DNA of 64,000 nt from Wyeomyia smithii (GCF_029784165.1 NC_073696.1:24435530-24499529); one strand, 5' to 3'; positions 37,001 through 48,401 are shown, numbered from the stretch's first letter. The notes: a model not told the origin generated them from the letters alone. Numbers and translations are program-made.

Positions 37001-37784
37001 TTTTGTGTTTTGACAAGGCTTAAGAGTTTTCAATAGTACAATAGTTCGAATGATAAAATTGCAATTTCATGCATTTGGTAGGAATCTTAGAAGATTTTCT
37101 AATCGATTGCTGCAAAAACGAAGGAAATCCATCGAAAACTAACCGATTTATTAGCATTTGAAATTTTTCTCACTTTTTTCAGTTTTAGATTTACATTTTA
37201 CATCCCTATGTAGCCAAACTTCCTGAGAGAAGTATTCTAATTCAAAATTAAATCTTCATTAATTCATTTGTTTTCCTTATAAGAACAATTGTTCAATTTA
37301 TCATAGAATGTAGTGTTTATCTTACATCTCTGTGTTACCTTGATAGTGAGGACTAAGGCGCACGGTCAACACAATGAGAAAGGTGTTTTCACATTGAAAA
37401 CTAGACACGGCTTTACTGGAGGAAGTGTTGGCAAATGCATCTACCGCTAATACCACCGCTATCATACAAAAGCGCGTCGTTCCATGTGGGGAATATCAAG
37501 AACGAAAAATGACACGCGTCTAAGCATAACCCGAACTGTTTCGCCGTGCTGCTCCCATTTACCTTTACATCGGCCTCAGGGAAGTACCGGCTGCACCTGC
37601 ATCTATCGCTGAGGCTGTCACTATACTGCTATTGGTACCAAAAGCTATTAACTCTTCAAATAAGTGTGTTATTTGTTCTCAAAAGAACAATTGTTCAATT
37701 CAAAATCGGATTTACGCAATCGCATCTCTGTAATATTACCGACAATAATATTCTTCTGAACAAACTGATACAACTTTTCCATTA

Positions 37785-37930
37785 GGCCTCTGCCATAATA
37801 GACGCGAAAAGCGACGCGAACCGATTCGCTCAGCTGTAGGTTAATGTACAGCCATCAGTAGAGCTGTACATCAACCTACGGCCGAGCGAATCGGTTCGCG
37901 CCGCTTCTCGCGTCTACTATGGCAGAGGCC
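37785..37930. mobile_element. 146-bp hairpin MITE (PIF/Harbinger-like) in arm A
   Basis: Arms of about 70 bp begin GGCCTCTGCCATAATAGACG and end CGTCTACTATGGCAGAGGCC. TTA flanks both ends, a 3-bp TTA/TAA duplication typical of PIF/Harbinger elements. The B copy is 61251-61396. Confidence 0.8.
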
Positions 37931-38368
37931 TTAGAGGAAGTTGCTGGCTGATGTATTCACTTCATGCAAGCCTGCTGCTGATGCTTCCCGGTACCACACT
38001 GAAACAGCATTTTAGTGAAGGGAGTGTCGTTGCATCAGCTGACCCTGCTACTATCGATGCTGATATACCCGCTGCAACAGCTACGCTATGCATAGCCATG
38101 CCACAGTTGTGGCCGCTATACACTGGCCCAACTGCTGAGCAACTGCAACGCTATCCGTAGCCGCCATTGGTATCCGCTGTACCTGCATCTGCTGGCCCTG
38201 CTGCTATCGATGGTGAGATCCGCTGAAACTGCTACGCTTAACCGCAGCCATTCCACAGTTGTGGCCGCTATCCGCTATCGATGGTACCCACTGCTCGCTC
38301 CCGCTGCTGCTAAGGGAGGACTGCTGTCGTCGCTGTTAAGAACTACTATAAGCGGCTTCGACTAAAAC

Positions 38369-38384
38369 AGGCTCTTATATAGGG
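38369..38384 (-). promoter_or_regulatory. promoter-like module 2 in arm A (TATA only)
   Basis: On the minus strand CCCTATATAAGAGCCTGTTT, followed by TAGTCGAAGCCGCTTATAGT. It matches module 3 downstream of the TATA word, but the CCAAT part is not evident. Confidence 0.35.
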
Positions 38385-38949
38385 ATGAAAATAGGAATGA
38401 ATTATTTTACGTACGTGGTGGAATGATATAACTTGAAAAATATATGTGAATTCATTCTGGTTCAGCGCGATCATTTGATAAGCTCCACCTCTTTTTTCAG
38501 TTTCTAAAGTTTTTCCTCAGTTTCGTAGCACGGATGCACAAAAATGATTTCTTGTCGAGCCGGACCGATAGCACTCTCATTGGAGCAACAAAATAACATG
38601 TTTTGTGTCGTGTTGTGCAGCTTGGTTGAAGAAAATGTTCCCGTCCCCATGTCGCATGTAAGCAGATTATTGCGTTCAGTAGACAGTAGATAGTGTATCC
38701 AGCGAATAAACACCGATGGTGCTCTCACACACTTAACGGTTTTAACCCGTATCTTATTGCGGTTTGTAACATCAAGCGATTTCGTTTGCTCGCTGTTGCG
38801 TGTTGCATCATGTTGCAACTTGGCAGCTGGGAGACGACGAAATTCTGTTTATGCTGATTGATTGAATCGACTTCATATTAGCTCTGCATAGTCGAACTAA
38901 CTGCTTTTGTGAATGCGTACTAACAGGGCAGTTTATTATTCAATGTCGG

Positions 38950-39395
38950 TTATGCTGATCGCAGCCTTTGCGCTGCCCCTACAGTGGGGGGTTTACTAAA
39001 TAAAGTGGAAGTAAAAATTAGACAACTACAACAGAATTTGATTGCATCCCGCACAGAATGCCTGCTTGTGTTGATTCCAGAAAATTATTAACCTTCAATT
39101 ATTTTTTTATTTGCCTTGAAAAAAGCATGTTGCGGTTCAAAATCGGTTGCTAATTACAATCTTTGAGCTGCTCTAACATTAGGGGAATTAAGATACACGG
39201 ACAACATGCACTGTGGAAGCTATTTCACATTCAGTAAATTAGACGGGTGCGCCAAATTTAAATTGCTGAATGCAACCCAGAATGCTTGCTTGCGTTGTCA
39301 AAAATTATTAACTTTCAATGACTTGTTTATTTGCCTTCAAAAATGCATTTTGATTTTCAAAATTGGATTTCCTGATGGCAATCTTCATGCTGCCC
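38950..39395. repeat. tandem modules of about 220 bp in arm A
   Basis: Two diverged units share the order: GCTGC(C/T)...TGGGG or AGGGG, TTCAGTAAA or TACTAAATAAA, GAATGC(C/T)TGCTTG(C/T)GTTG, AAAATTATTAAC(C/T)TTCAAT, TTTATTTGCCTT, and a closing GCTGC. The same units appear in arm B and in 63500-63720. Confidence 0.65.
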
Positions 39396-39426
39396 CAACA
39401 CGGGGGGAATAATGGCTGTCTGGCGA

Positions 39427-39620
39427 CACACGCTGAGAAGAACCGCGCTGCTCCTGAGACGTGGTGACCAACCACAGGGCTAGTGCTGCTGCTAAGGAAG
39501 GACGACTGCTGTTGTAGCTGTACACACGCTGAGAAAAACCGCGCTGCTCCTGAGACGTGGTGAACAACCACAGGGCTAGAGCTGCTGCTAAGGAAGGACG
39601 GCTGCTGTTGTCGCTGTCTA
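39427..39620 (+). repeat. 97-bp tandem duplication in arm A
   Basis: Two copies starting ACACGCTGAGAAGAACCGCG (39427) and ACACGCTGAGAAAAACCGCG (39524), each containing CTGCTCCTGAGACGTGGTGA and CTGCTGCTAAGGAAGGACG. Arm B has a single copy at about 59835-59915. Confidence 0.85.
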
Positions 39621-39650
39621 GAACTATTATGAGCGGCTCCGGCTGAAACA

Positions 39651-39760
39651 GGCTCTTATATAGGCCAAATAGCATGTTTTGAATTGCAAGGTATATGATC
39701 CTGTCGATCGTGCTTGGGAAGCAAGCCTATAACGACCAATCAGAGGTCGAATTTTTCGTT
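39651..39760 (-). promoter_or_regulatory. promoter-like module 3 in arm A
   Basis: On the minus strand CGACCTCTGATTGGTCGTTA then, about 85 nt on, GGCCTATATAAGAGCCTGTT (39651-39666). The downstream sequence TCAGCCGGAGCCGCTCATAA is shared with module 2. Confidence 0.45.
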
Positions 39761-40002
39761 TTGACAAGGCTTGACTATTTTCAATAGTACAATAGTGTGA
39801 ATAATAAAATTACAATTATCTTATTTTGGGAAGAATCTTAGAAGATTTTCCAATCTATTGCTGCAAGAACGAAGGAAATCCATCGAATACTAACCGATTT
39901 ATTAGCATTTGAAATTGGACATATTTTTCACTTTTTTCGGTTTTAGATTTTCATTTCACATCCCTATGTAGCCGAACTTCCTGAGAGAAGTATTCTACTT
40001 CA

Positions 40003-40479
40003 AAAAATGCAACTAACAATGAAAATTCTGCACCGGCTCCTGCCAGCAACGCCAGCATACAATCAGCACCGCAAGACAGCCAATTTGAACTTGACCCCAT
40101 GCGTCCACCAATCGTCCGACTTACGCAGCAATCATCGAATGGCGACGAGCGCTTATTGAAGGCTAGACTCCGCGACCCAAAAGTAATGCATATTACACGC
40201 CTATATCTCGCATACATGAAGGACCAACCATCATCTGTATGCGTAGAAGGAATGACACCAACCAGTATAAGATTGCTTCTCGCATCCGAAGGACTGCAGA
40301 CATCTCCAGAACAACTCCAACGCGTCTTTTTTGAAGTCCATCAGGAATATGGACTCACGCCAGCCGAAGCAGTAGCCGACCTTCAATCATATCGTCATTT
40401 TCTATCAAATGAACGCACGCACCGTCTTCAACAACTTCGCGAAAGTGTAAATAAATTTAGTACAAATTTTCGCAAGTAA
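40003..40479 (+). pseudogene. LINE ORF1, C-terminal part
   Basis: After arm A, an open plus frame reads KNATNNENSAPAPASNAS and continues to TAA at 40477-40479 (about 158 codons). It is helical and charged (LLKARLRDPKVMHITRLYLA; EQLQRVFFEVHQEYGLTP). No known domain. It is 50 nt upstream of ORF2 on the same strand and in line with the 5' part ending at 36325, which supports one interrupted ORF1 of about 540 residues. Confidence 0.65.
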
Positions 40480-40529
40480 GGACGCCCTCTTCTGAGGCAG
40501 AACCATTATATTTAAACATAAGTAATAAC

Positions 40530-43446
40530 TTGACTAACACTTCTTCGCTTCCTCGACAGAATGCGACTGAAATTCTTATCTATTGTCAGAATTTCAATCG
40601 CATGAAAAGCCCAAGCAAAATGAAAGAAATTCAACAAAATCTATTGTCGTCATCTTTTAAAATAATTTTAGGAACTGAAAGTAGCTGGGACGAAAGCGTA
40701 AAAAGCGAAGAAGTTTTTGGAAACAATTACAATGTATTCCGGCACGATCGGAATTTGTCTACCAGTCAAAAAAAGTCAGGCGGTGGAGTCCTCATTGCCA
40801 TTAATGTAGACTTTACTTCTGAAGAAATAATATCCGACAAATATAAAGAATTTGAACACGTATGGGCCAAAGCATTTATTGCTGGCGAAGAACATATCTT
40901 CTGTTCCGTGTACTTTCCACCGGAACATGCTCATAAACATTCGTATGAATTATTTTTCAAAACTCTAGAATCTATTATGTCTAACATGAAACCAGAAGTA
41001 AAACTGCATGTCTATGGCGACTTCAACCAACGTAATGCAGACTTTATTGTAGACATTGAAAATGAATCTATCTTACTCCCAGTCGTAGGCGAAAACGAAA
41101 CACTGCAGTATCTTTTTGGCAAATCCTCAGAACTCGGTCTATATCAAATCAATCATGTCAAAAACAAACAAAATGCTTATTTAGACCTATTATTCACAAA
41201 CTGCACTGAAGACTTCTGTGTAGATGCATCATTGACTCCCATCTGGAAAAATGAAGCATTCCACACAGCAATTGAATATTCAATAGTAATGAATAACACT
41301 TCGTACCCCAGCGACTGCGAGTACGAGGATGTACCGGAATACCACAAAACTGACTTCGAACAAGTCAAACGTAGACTTCGCATAATAAATTGGCGTAGTA
41401 TAATTTGTAAAGAAGGAAATGTCAACGAAGAAGTAACAAAATTTTATGAAATAATTAATCATATTATATCAGAAAATGTACCTCTAAAGAAAAGAAGACG
41501 AACGAACACCAACAAATATCCAGTGTGGTTTAATCCACAATTGAAGAACCTAAAAAATAGAAAACAAAAAGCACATAAAATATACAAAAAAGACAACAAT
41601 AGCGAAAATCTTCAAAATTACCAAGAAATTTGCTGTCAACTTGACGCAGCCATTAAAATTGCACATGAAGAACATAATCGTAAAATCGAACATCAAATCA
41701 AGTCTTGCCCTAAGAACTTCTTTAATTACGTAAAAACCAAACTAAAAAGTAACAACTTTCCATCACGAATGCATCTTGACAGTAATGTAGGACAATCTAG
41801 TAATGAAATATGTAGTCTTTCTGCCACTTTTTTTCAAGAAATTTACACCACATATGAAGAAACAGATCGCGACCGCGAATACTTCTCGTATTTTCCTGAA
41901 TTTTCGAATTCTTTATCTGTCAATCAAATATCTGAATTCGAAATTTAAAACGCAATTAAAAATTTAGACGCTACGAAAGGTCCTGGACCGACAGAATAGC
42001 TCCAATTTTTCTCAAAAATTTGGCAGAAGAACTATCTACACCCTTACAACACCTTTTTAACATGTCCCTGAAGAATGGAATTTTCCCAGAACTCTGGAAA
42101 ACTTCATATTTAGTGCCATTTTTCAAATCTGGCGCTAAATCTGACATTCGAAATTATCGTGGAATTGCCATTATTTCATGCATTCCAAAATTATTTGAAT
42201 CAATAATTAATGAAAAAATCTTTCAACAAGTAAAACACCAAATTACAACTCAACAGCACGGCTTTTACAAACTTCAACTACCACAAATCTTTTGGAATTC
42301 ATAACTTTCACTCTGACTGTAATGGACAACGGTAACCACGTAGAAGCTCTTTATACGGACTTTAGCAAGGCATTTGACAGAATCGACATACCATTATTGC
42401 TCTTCAAGCTCGAAAAATACGGAGCTGAAACAAAATTTTTGGAATGGCTGCAGTCATACTTAACAAAACGAACACAAATAGTCCGCTTTCAAAATTCCTT
42501 TTCAAACCCAATAGAAGTAACTTCTGGGGTTCCTCAAGGTTCCCACCTGGGCCCTCTTCTTTTTATATTATACGTAAATGACATTTCCTTTCTTCTTAAG
42601 TCAATACATGTGCTTGTATATGCTGATGACATGAAGCTCTTTATAGAAATAACCAATGCAGAAGACTTCGAAATATTCCAGAATGAAATTAATGTATTCT
42701 ACACTTGGTGCAACAAAAGCCTATTACAACTCAACATTAAAAAATGTAATTCAATAGCCTTTAGCAGAAAAACAGTAACACCACCAACAAACATTTTCTT
42801 AGGAAACCAACCAGTAAAAAAATGCAAAATCGTAAGGGACCTAGGCGTAATCTTAGACTCCAAACTTACATTCATAGAACATTATAATACAATTATCAAC
42901 AAAGCAAATAGTATGCTGGGCTTTATAAAACGCTTCGGCCACAATTTTCAAGACCCATATACAATCAAACTATTATATATTACATACGTCCGACCAATTC
43001 TGGAATATTGTAGCATCGTATGGAATCCCTATATTGCCACACATGAAGAACGCATTGAATCTGTCCAAAAACAATTTCTTTTGTACGCGCTCCGTAAGCT
43101 AAATTGGACATCATTTCCCTTACCATCATATGAAGCACGCTGCATGCTTATAGACATACGAGCACTTAAAGAACGCCGCGATCTTTCAATGCTTTATTTT
43201 ATCAATGACATTATTTCTCAACGCGTGCAATCTACTCAATTATTATCACAACTAAATTTTTATGCACCCAGTCGTCAATTAAGAAATCGGAAAATATTTT
43301 CGGAAAATTCTCACAGAACAAAATACTCGAAAAATGGCCCAATAAATCGCATGATGCGTCACTATAACCAGCACTGCGAAAATATCGACATCACCATGGG
43401 CAGAAATCAAATAAAAAAACGACTAACTACTGGAAATAATGTATAG
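40530..43446 (+). pseudogene. LINE ORF2: endonuclease and reverse transcriptase
   Basis: Starts MTNTSSLPRQNATEIL. The apurinic-type endonuclease (about 40560-41290) shows IYCQNFNRMKS, ILGTESSWDES, VYGDFNQRNAD and HTAIEYS. A TAA at 41946-41948 precedes AIKNLDATKGPGP; a frameshift lies near 41990 and another near 42270 with a few residues lost at the HGF.KG..T site. Reverse transcriptase then reads LKNGIFPELWKTSYLVPFFK, ALYTDFSKAFDRID, SGVPQGSHLGPLLF and VYADDMKLF (catalytic YADD intact), with a normal C-terminal region to 43446. It nicks the target and reverse-transcribes the element RNA. Clade (CR1, L2 or jockey group) not resolved by eye. Confidence 0.88.
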
Positions 43447-43497
43447 AATATAAGAAAACATTGTATTATTATAACTGTAGTCTACATTTGCTTGACG

Positions 43498-43500
43498 AAA

Positions 43501-43547
<47 letters not shown>

Positions 43548-43548
43548 G
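43498..43548 (+). repeat. (TAAA)n 3' tail of the LINE
   Basis: About 12 uninterrupted TAAA units 50 nt after the ORF2 stop. It marks the 3' end of the LINE; a simple-repeat tail instead of poly(A) is usual in several LINE clades. Confidence 0.9.
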
Positions 43549-43559
43549 TTTGTTATGGT

Positions 43560-45040
43560 GTTTACGTCGGCACGGATTGCATTGCTATGTAAGCCATGTG
43601 TTTACCGAGGAACAGAAAGGGTGCCAAATCAGATCATCATTGACACAGTCGTTGTCGGGCAGGTTTTTCCTCGCAATAAACCACTTCAACAAAGCGCTCG
43701 ACCAGTGCAACTATGGCTACCATTTGAATAGTGGGAACAGACGAACAAAAGCTGCCCACACCTTCTACATGGACAATTTGAAGCTGTTTGCAGAATCGGT
43801 AAAGAAGCTGCATAGTCTACGAGACTGGTTAGTCTTAGAGACGTTCAAACATGTTGTCGCTGGCTGTCAAACATTGGTAAAGGTGGCAGGCTTCGAAAAA
43901 ACACTGCGATGTGACACTATACTGACGACTGTTTTCTTTTTCTACTCTAACAGCCTCATGGAAGCTATTCATGGGAGCTCACATACAGCTAAAGCTCACA
44001 CAGGCAACAAAGTTACTTTGTGATGCACACGACAGCTCATTCTTGAGCATAGATTTTGTTCGCTCAGACATTACAACCTAGTTTTGTTCGTCATGAGGAT
44101 GTCCTGTTGATTTGGCCTGCGCTGTTGACAGCCTGCTGATTGGTTGCGGCTGTCATCGGTGATATTGGACTCACACTCTTTCGTTTCTCCTTTTTTCTTA
44201 GGCCGATGTCTTGATGAACACGAAGCAGCCCATTCCATATATTTTTCCATAATTGATATTATTCCCTACACTAGAAAAAAGTGTTTCGCACTATCTCGCC
44301 TGTATTATTGCATCGGACTCACAATTGGGAATCATAATCACCTGGCAGCCCGCTTGGATTTGTGCCGAAAGATTTCACGCTGTAATGGCTGTCATTAGCG
44401 ACAGCTTAGAAGAACTAATATTCATAATGAGATGAAAAATAACAGCCCGTTTGGCATTGCATGTGTGTGCTGTCATCAGTCACTGTCACCACAAAAGATC
44501 AACACAATGGTCGCAGTGGTCCAAATCTTACAAAAAAAAAAAAATCAGTCACTGTCAGACTGTTTACCGAACGTACGGGGAGCAGGGAGGGATGTGCAAT
44601 GCAATAAGAGCCGAATTAGTTTATAACTTGCTGTCACGAAAAAACAGTTATTTTCAGGAGCCTAGGGGTATCTCGGTCATCACAACGACGTCGCTAAGAT
44701 TGTACACCAACTCGCACTACAACACAATTTAGTGAGCCAGTGCGTGCCCTACTACAAGTACCTACTAGTGATTTGTGACAAAAGGATGAAGTAGGTATCC
44801 TCCATCGACATCGATGTACCGTTAAATCGCAATGTGCCACGATCTGGCAAAGGAGTTGAAAGCGATGTGGTACCGGGAAGATGTCCGTATAATTCGAGTA
44901 GTAATCACGGCGACCGTGACCGATCCGCTTATTCTAAGTCGGTCGCTTGATGAACTAGAATTGGGAAGAGAGCTGTCCAGCATTCGAAGTTTCCTGATTC
45001 CTGACGAACAGAATTCGGTTAAATATTGAAAAGAAAAAAA
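43560..45040 (+). pseudogene. decayed LINE reverse transcriptase (R2/R4/NeSL-like?)
   Basis: Scattered plus-strand residues match one family of LINE polyproteins in order: NHFNKALDQCNYGYHLN and HTFYMDNLKLFAESVKKL (catalytic YMDD changed to YMDN) at about 43660-43815; HNDVAKIVHQLAL and VPYYKYL at about 44680-44770; HDLAKELKAMWYREDVRII at about 44835-44890. The last part is the region after the RT in LINEs with a C-terminal endonuclease. Frameshifts and stops throughout. Clade is inferred with low certainty. It begins directly after the TAAA tail of the CR1-like LINE. Confidence 0.55.
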
Positions 45041-45154
45041 AAACACAAAGCCTTACAACCCTTTGCAACCAAGAAGCCCGGGGAAGTTGAAATTTTCCAG
45101 CATCTTTGCTCAGAAGTGCCAAAACTCTGATAATAATAATAATTAACGGGATTT

Positions 45155-45430
45155 CATGACGCAAAGCTAAATTTCATGACTCGTAAATCATGAGTTCATG
45201 AGTCGAAATCGTGGATTCATGAGTTAAAATCATGGTTTCATGAGCCAAAGCGAGATTTCATAATTGGATCGCCCGATTTTATGAGTCAAGTGTTAAATTT
45301 CATGATCCGTAAATCATAATTTCATGTCCAATAACTCATGATGTCAGCAAAACAGTAACGCACAGGGTGCGTTACGAACAAATGGCTCATGATTTCATGA
45401 TTCATAACTCACGGTGTATATTCATACCAT
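45155..45430. repeat. degenerate TTTCATGAGTC minisatellite
   Basis: About ten imperfect units of about 21-22 bp, each with TTTCATGA and often a GTAAATCATGAG-like second half, so that TCATGA palindromes alternate. Near 45355-45376 it contains the perfect inverted repeat GTAACGCAC-AGG-GTGCGTTAC. Confidence 0.75.
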
Positions 45431-45835
45431 GAAAATGCATCCGAATCATGAATCATTTTTCCCGTTATCGAGATTTTATTTCTACCCAAATCGGAATTTT
45501 GAAAATGTTTCTTGTGATTCTGATACAGATTGCCTAGATAAGATGTTTTCCGACGGAAGTGTTCTTAAAATCACAAGATTCGCGATTGTTTTGAGAGTCC
45601 GCTGTAATTATATAATAGAAATTTAAACATGCTCTTCAACAACATCTCTAGATACCATCGAAGGTCGCGACCATCGATTATTGGAATATAACCTACATCA
45701 ACAAAATATTGTCCAATATTAGTGTTTCCTGAACCTAGAAAGTGTTTAGGAGCCGAGAATCAGCACCAGATGCCATTTTAAAGTCCCCTTTGCACTGAAT
45801 TTTAAACTGCAGATTGACTACTTTTGGACCTAATA

Positions 45836-46751
45836 AAGGGCGATTTTTTAAGAATTTGGTTTTTCTTAAAAAAACGCATAAAAATGAAAAACTGTATGAA
45901 ATCTTTATTTGAGCCGATAAATTGGTTTATGCCATTTACTTTTTAAAGATAATTTCTTTCAAATTCGTTTTTAATGGTCCATACGAAAAGTCCAATTTTG
46001 GGTCATATTTTTGAGCATTTCGGCTGGTATCTCGCGAATAACGCGTGTAATGTTGTCTTCCAAGGCTGGAATTGTTGTTGGCTTATCCGCATAGATGAAA
46101 GACTTAACGTAGCCCCACAAAAAATTATCTAGCGGTGTTAAATCGCATGATCTAGGTGGCCAATTCACCGGTCCATTTCGTAAGATGAATTGCTCACCGA
46201 ACTCATTTCGCAATATGTCCATTGATTCGCGCGATGTGTGGCACGTTGCTCCGTCTTGCTGAAACCACATGTCAACAAGACCCAGCTCTTCCATTTCCGG
46301 CAGAAAAAAAATATCAGAAATCATCACGCGATAGCAGCGCCATTGACAGAAACGTTGCCATTTTGATCATCTTTGAAGAAGTACGGACCAATGATGCCTC
46401 CAGCGTGTAAACCGCACCAAACCGTGCATTTTTCTGGGTGCATTGGCGATTCTTGTATTTCCTCTGGTTACTTTTCGATCCAAATGCGGCAATTTTGCTT
46501 ATTAACATACCCATTTAACCAGAAATGAGCTTCGTCACTTAAATGGTCGTAAAGCGCGAAAAACATTTTTCACAGAGGACGAATTTTGGTAATAAAATTC
46601 GATTATTTGTAAGCGTTGCTCAGGCGTAAGTTTGTTCATGGTGAAATTGCAAACCAAACTGACTACATTAGATTTTGACAGCTGTCAGAATTCCCGCGTG
46701 AACTGTCAAATCTGAATACACGAAAAAACAAATAGCAAAAAAATCACCCTT
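45836..46751 (-). mobile_element. DD41D (rosa-type) mariner, internally deleted
   Basis: Terminal inverted repeats AAGGGCGATTTTTT (45836) and AAAAAAATCACCCT (ending 46751), each beside TA (45834-45835; 46752-46753). 916 bp, shorter than the usual 1.3 kb. Encodes a broken minus-strand transposase. Confidence 0.88.
45971..46639 (-). pseudogene. DD41D mariner transposase, deleted
   Basis: Begins MNKLTPEQRLQIIEFYYQN (46639 downward), the start of the DNA-binding domain. After RALRP it jumps to SDEAHFWLNG, so most of the DNA-binding domain and linker is deleted. Then SKIAAFGSKSNQ, FQQDGATCHTSRES and SCDLTPLDNFLWGY. Counting from the aspartate of QQD to that of PLD gives 41 intervening residues, the DD41D spacing. 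Frame changes occur near 46540 and 46320. Transposase cuts and pastes the element at TA; this copy cannot. Confidence 0.85.
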
Positions 46752-46754
46752 TAT

Positions 46755-47094
46755 CATCCGATACTGCTATTCCCAGTATCGGGATGATATTAAAAACCGT
46801 GAATCATCTCCAGATTTTTCGGAATACAATTCCGATGTCTGTAGAAAAATTTTAAATGGTCTAATACAGTCCAATATGACTATTTTTTTAATCGTCATGA
46901 TGGCTAATGATGCTATTTCCAAACTCAAGATAGTGACTTCCTCTTTCTGAAATACATCTCTGAATGGTCCACTACAACCCTTAGAGTCCAGAAATCAATC
47001 CTTGCCATTGGAAAAGAAAAAAAAGTCATGCTACAGAATGTGGAATATACACTTTCAAACACTTTCACTCCAAACAACGCCTGGAACGTTCAAC
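46755..47094. other. spacer between the two mariners
   Basis: No feature other than a small hairpin, CCGATACTG-ctattcc-CAGTATCGG, at about 46758-46785. Confidence 0.5.
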
Positions 47095-47096
47095 TA

Positions 47097-48401
47097 CAGG
47101 GTGTCAAAAAAGTCCGGTCACACAGGAGAATCTCGATATTTCTAAAAAGAAAAAGAAAATCTGAATCTGGCTTTCATAGCTTTATTCAGTAACTCAAAAA
47201 GATACTTCAAAGACGGTATCTCGGAATTACACCACCTTTCTCTAATCGAACCAGCTTCAGACGTCTCGGAAAGTCGTCGCGAGCGGCGCGCACGTGCTCC
47301 ATCGGCATATCGTCCCAGATTTTCGTGATAACTCACTTGAATTGCTCCAAATTTGTTATTTTATAGGCGTTCAGCTTCGACATCATGTATCACCACACGA
47401 AATAATCCAGTGGATTCAGATCCGGAGACGACGGAGACCATTCATTCTTCGAAATGAAATCGGTCAAGTTTTCCTCACACCACGCCTGAACAACCTTTGC
47501 GGTGTGGGATGGGGCGCCATCTTGCTGGAAGCAGTAGTAATCGTCTTCAAACAATAGTTCAGCTTGAGGCAGAACATTTTTATTCAAAACCGTGTCCAGG
47601 TAGTACGCTGCGCTGATTTTGACCCCTTTATCGTTAAAAATAAGAGGCAGTTTACCTCTCTTGCAAGTGGCTCCCCAAACTATCACTGACGTCTTATTTT
47701 GGAACCGGGAAATGTTCAGATTGTCCGCAGGAGCTTGCTGGAGGCTCACACTCCAAACTCGATCATTTTGGCGATTGACTGTTTGCTCCAAAACGAACAG
47801 CTTCTCGTCCGAAAAAATAATCTCGTCATCTGCGCGCCAACCGAGCAACTCCCGCGACCGTTGGTACCTCTTGTCCTTTGTAGCTTTGGTAACCCCATGA
47901 GCCACCTGTTTTTTGTACGGTGTAGGTTTTAAATCCTTGCGCAGAAGCAGGCGGATTGATTCTCGTTTCATTTTAAGGTTCCTGGCCAGCTTCCGTGCAG
48001 ATTGGGCGGGATTCCGGCGAATCCGGTCTCGTATAATCTTTTTCCGCCTTGGAGTTCTCACAGACCTTGGTCGTCCAGATCGTGCCTTGTCCTCGGTGCC
48101 TCCGATCTCTAGGTACCGATTTATGGTCCGGTACACGAATTTCCGGTTGATTCCGAGCGGTTTTAGGTGTTTGAATATGTGTCCGGGTTTGTACCCTTTC
48201 ACATATTCAGCGATAACAGCTGCTCTTAACTCTGCCATGGCTCACAACTCAATGTAAACAAACTGCACAGAATCGAAACTCTGCCACTTTGGGCAGCAAA
48301 GTTAACCCTTTCATTTGACATATAGATGGCACCAGAGAGATGCAACGTGTAGGCTACAGGCGACCCCAAAAAAAGTGTGACCGGACTTTTTTGTCACCGT
48401 G
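47097..48401 (-). mobile_element. DD37D mariner, near full length
   Basis: Terminal inverted repeats: CAGGGTGTCAAAAAAGTCCG at 47097 and, on the other strand, CACGGTGACAAAAAAGTCCG ending 48401. TA at 47095-47096 on the left; the right side has AA, probably a mutated TA. 1,305 bp, normal for the family. Confidence 0.9.
47207..48238 (-). pseudogene. DD37D mariner transposase with two stops
   Basis: Starts MAELRAAVIAEYVKGYKPG. Residues 1-110 are two helix-turn-helix motifs for end binding (GRPRSVRTPRRKK lies between them). The catalytic core has IIFSDEKLFVLEQ, QQDGAPSHTAKVVQ and SPDLNPLDYFVW; the last two aspartates are 37 residues apart, hence DD37D. A TGA directly after DYFVW (about 47389) and another after LEQFK (about 47333) interrupt the C-terminal 60 residues, which end RYRL. 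Otherwise the frame is intact over 282 codons, so inactivation is recent. Confidence 0.9.

Larger units (their letters stand above)
36325..40003 (-). mobile_element. modular repeat element, arm A (inserted in LINE ORF1)
   Basis: A 3.68-kb block bounded by inverted tips TTGAAGTAGAATACTT (36325) and AAGTATTCTACTTCAA (ends 40003). It is repeated in inverse orientation at 59425-63403 (arm B). Inside: two hairpin MITEs (36556-36716; 37785-37930), a decayed internal copy of the tip at about 37195-37243, two tandem modules of about 220 bp at 38950-39395, a 97-bp duplication near 39427, and three CCAAT/TATA-like promoter modules on the minus strand. No protein-coding gene is recognised. Compared with B it lacks about 604 bp, between two ACTGCC words. 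No target duplication is clear. Confidence 0.75.
34800..43548 (+). mobile_element. CR1/jockey-group LINE, interrupted by arm A
   Basis: Non-LTR element with a 5' leader, ORF1 (35159 onward, completed after 40003), ORF2 with endonuclease and reverse transcriptase (40530-43446) and a 3' tail of TAAA repeats (43498-43548). The 3.7-kb arm A element sits inside ORF1. Net element length without arm A is about 5 kb. The 5' limit is approximate. ORF1 is otherwise open; ORF2 has a stop and two frameshifts. Confidence 0.85.

Noticed and set aside
38950..39395. LTR of a retrotransposon within the arms
   Set aside because: The tandem modules contain AATAAA and TATA-like words, but no TG...CA ends, primer site or polypurine tract is visible.
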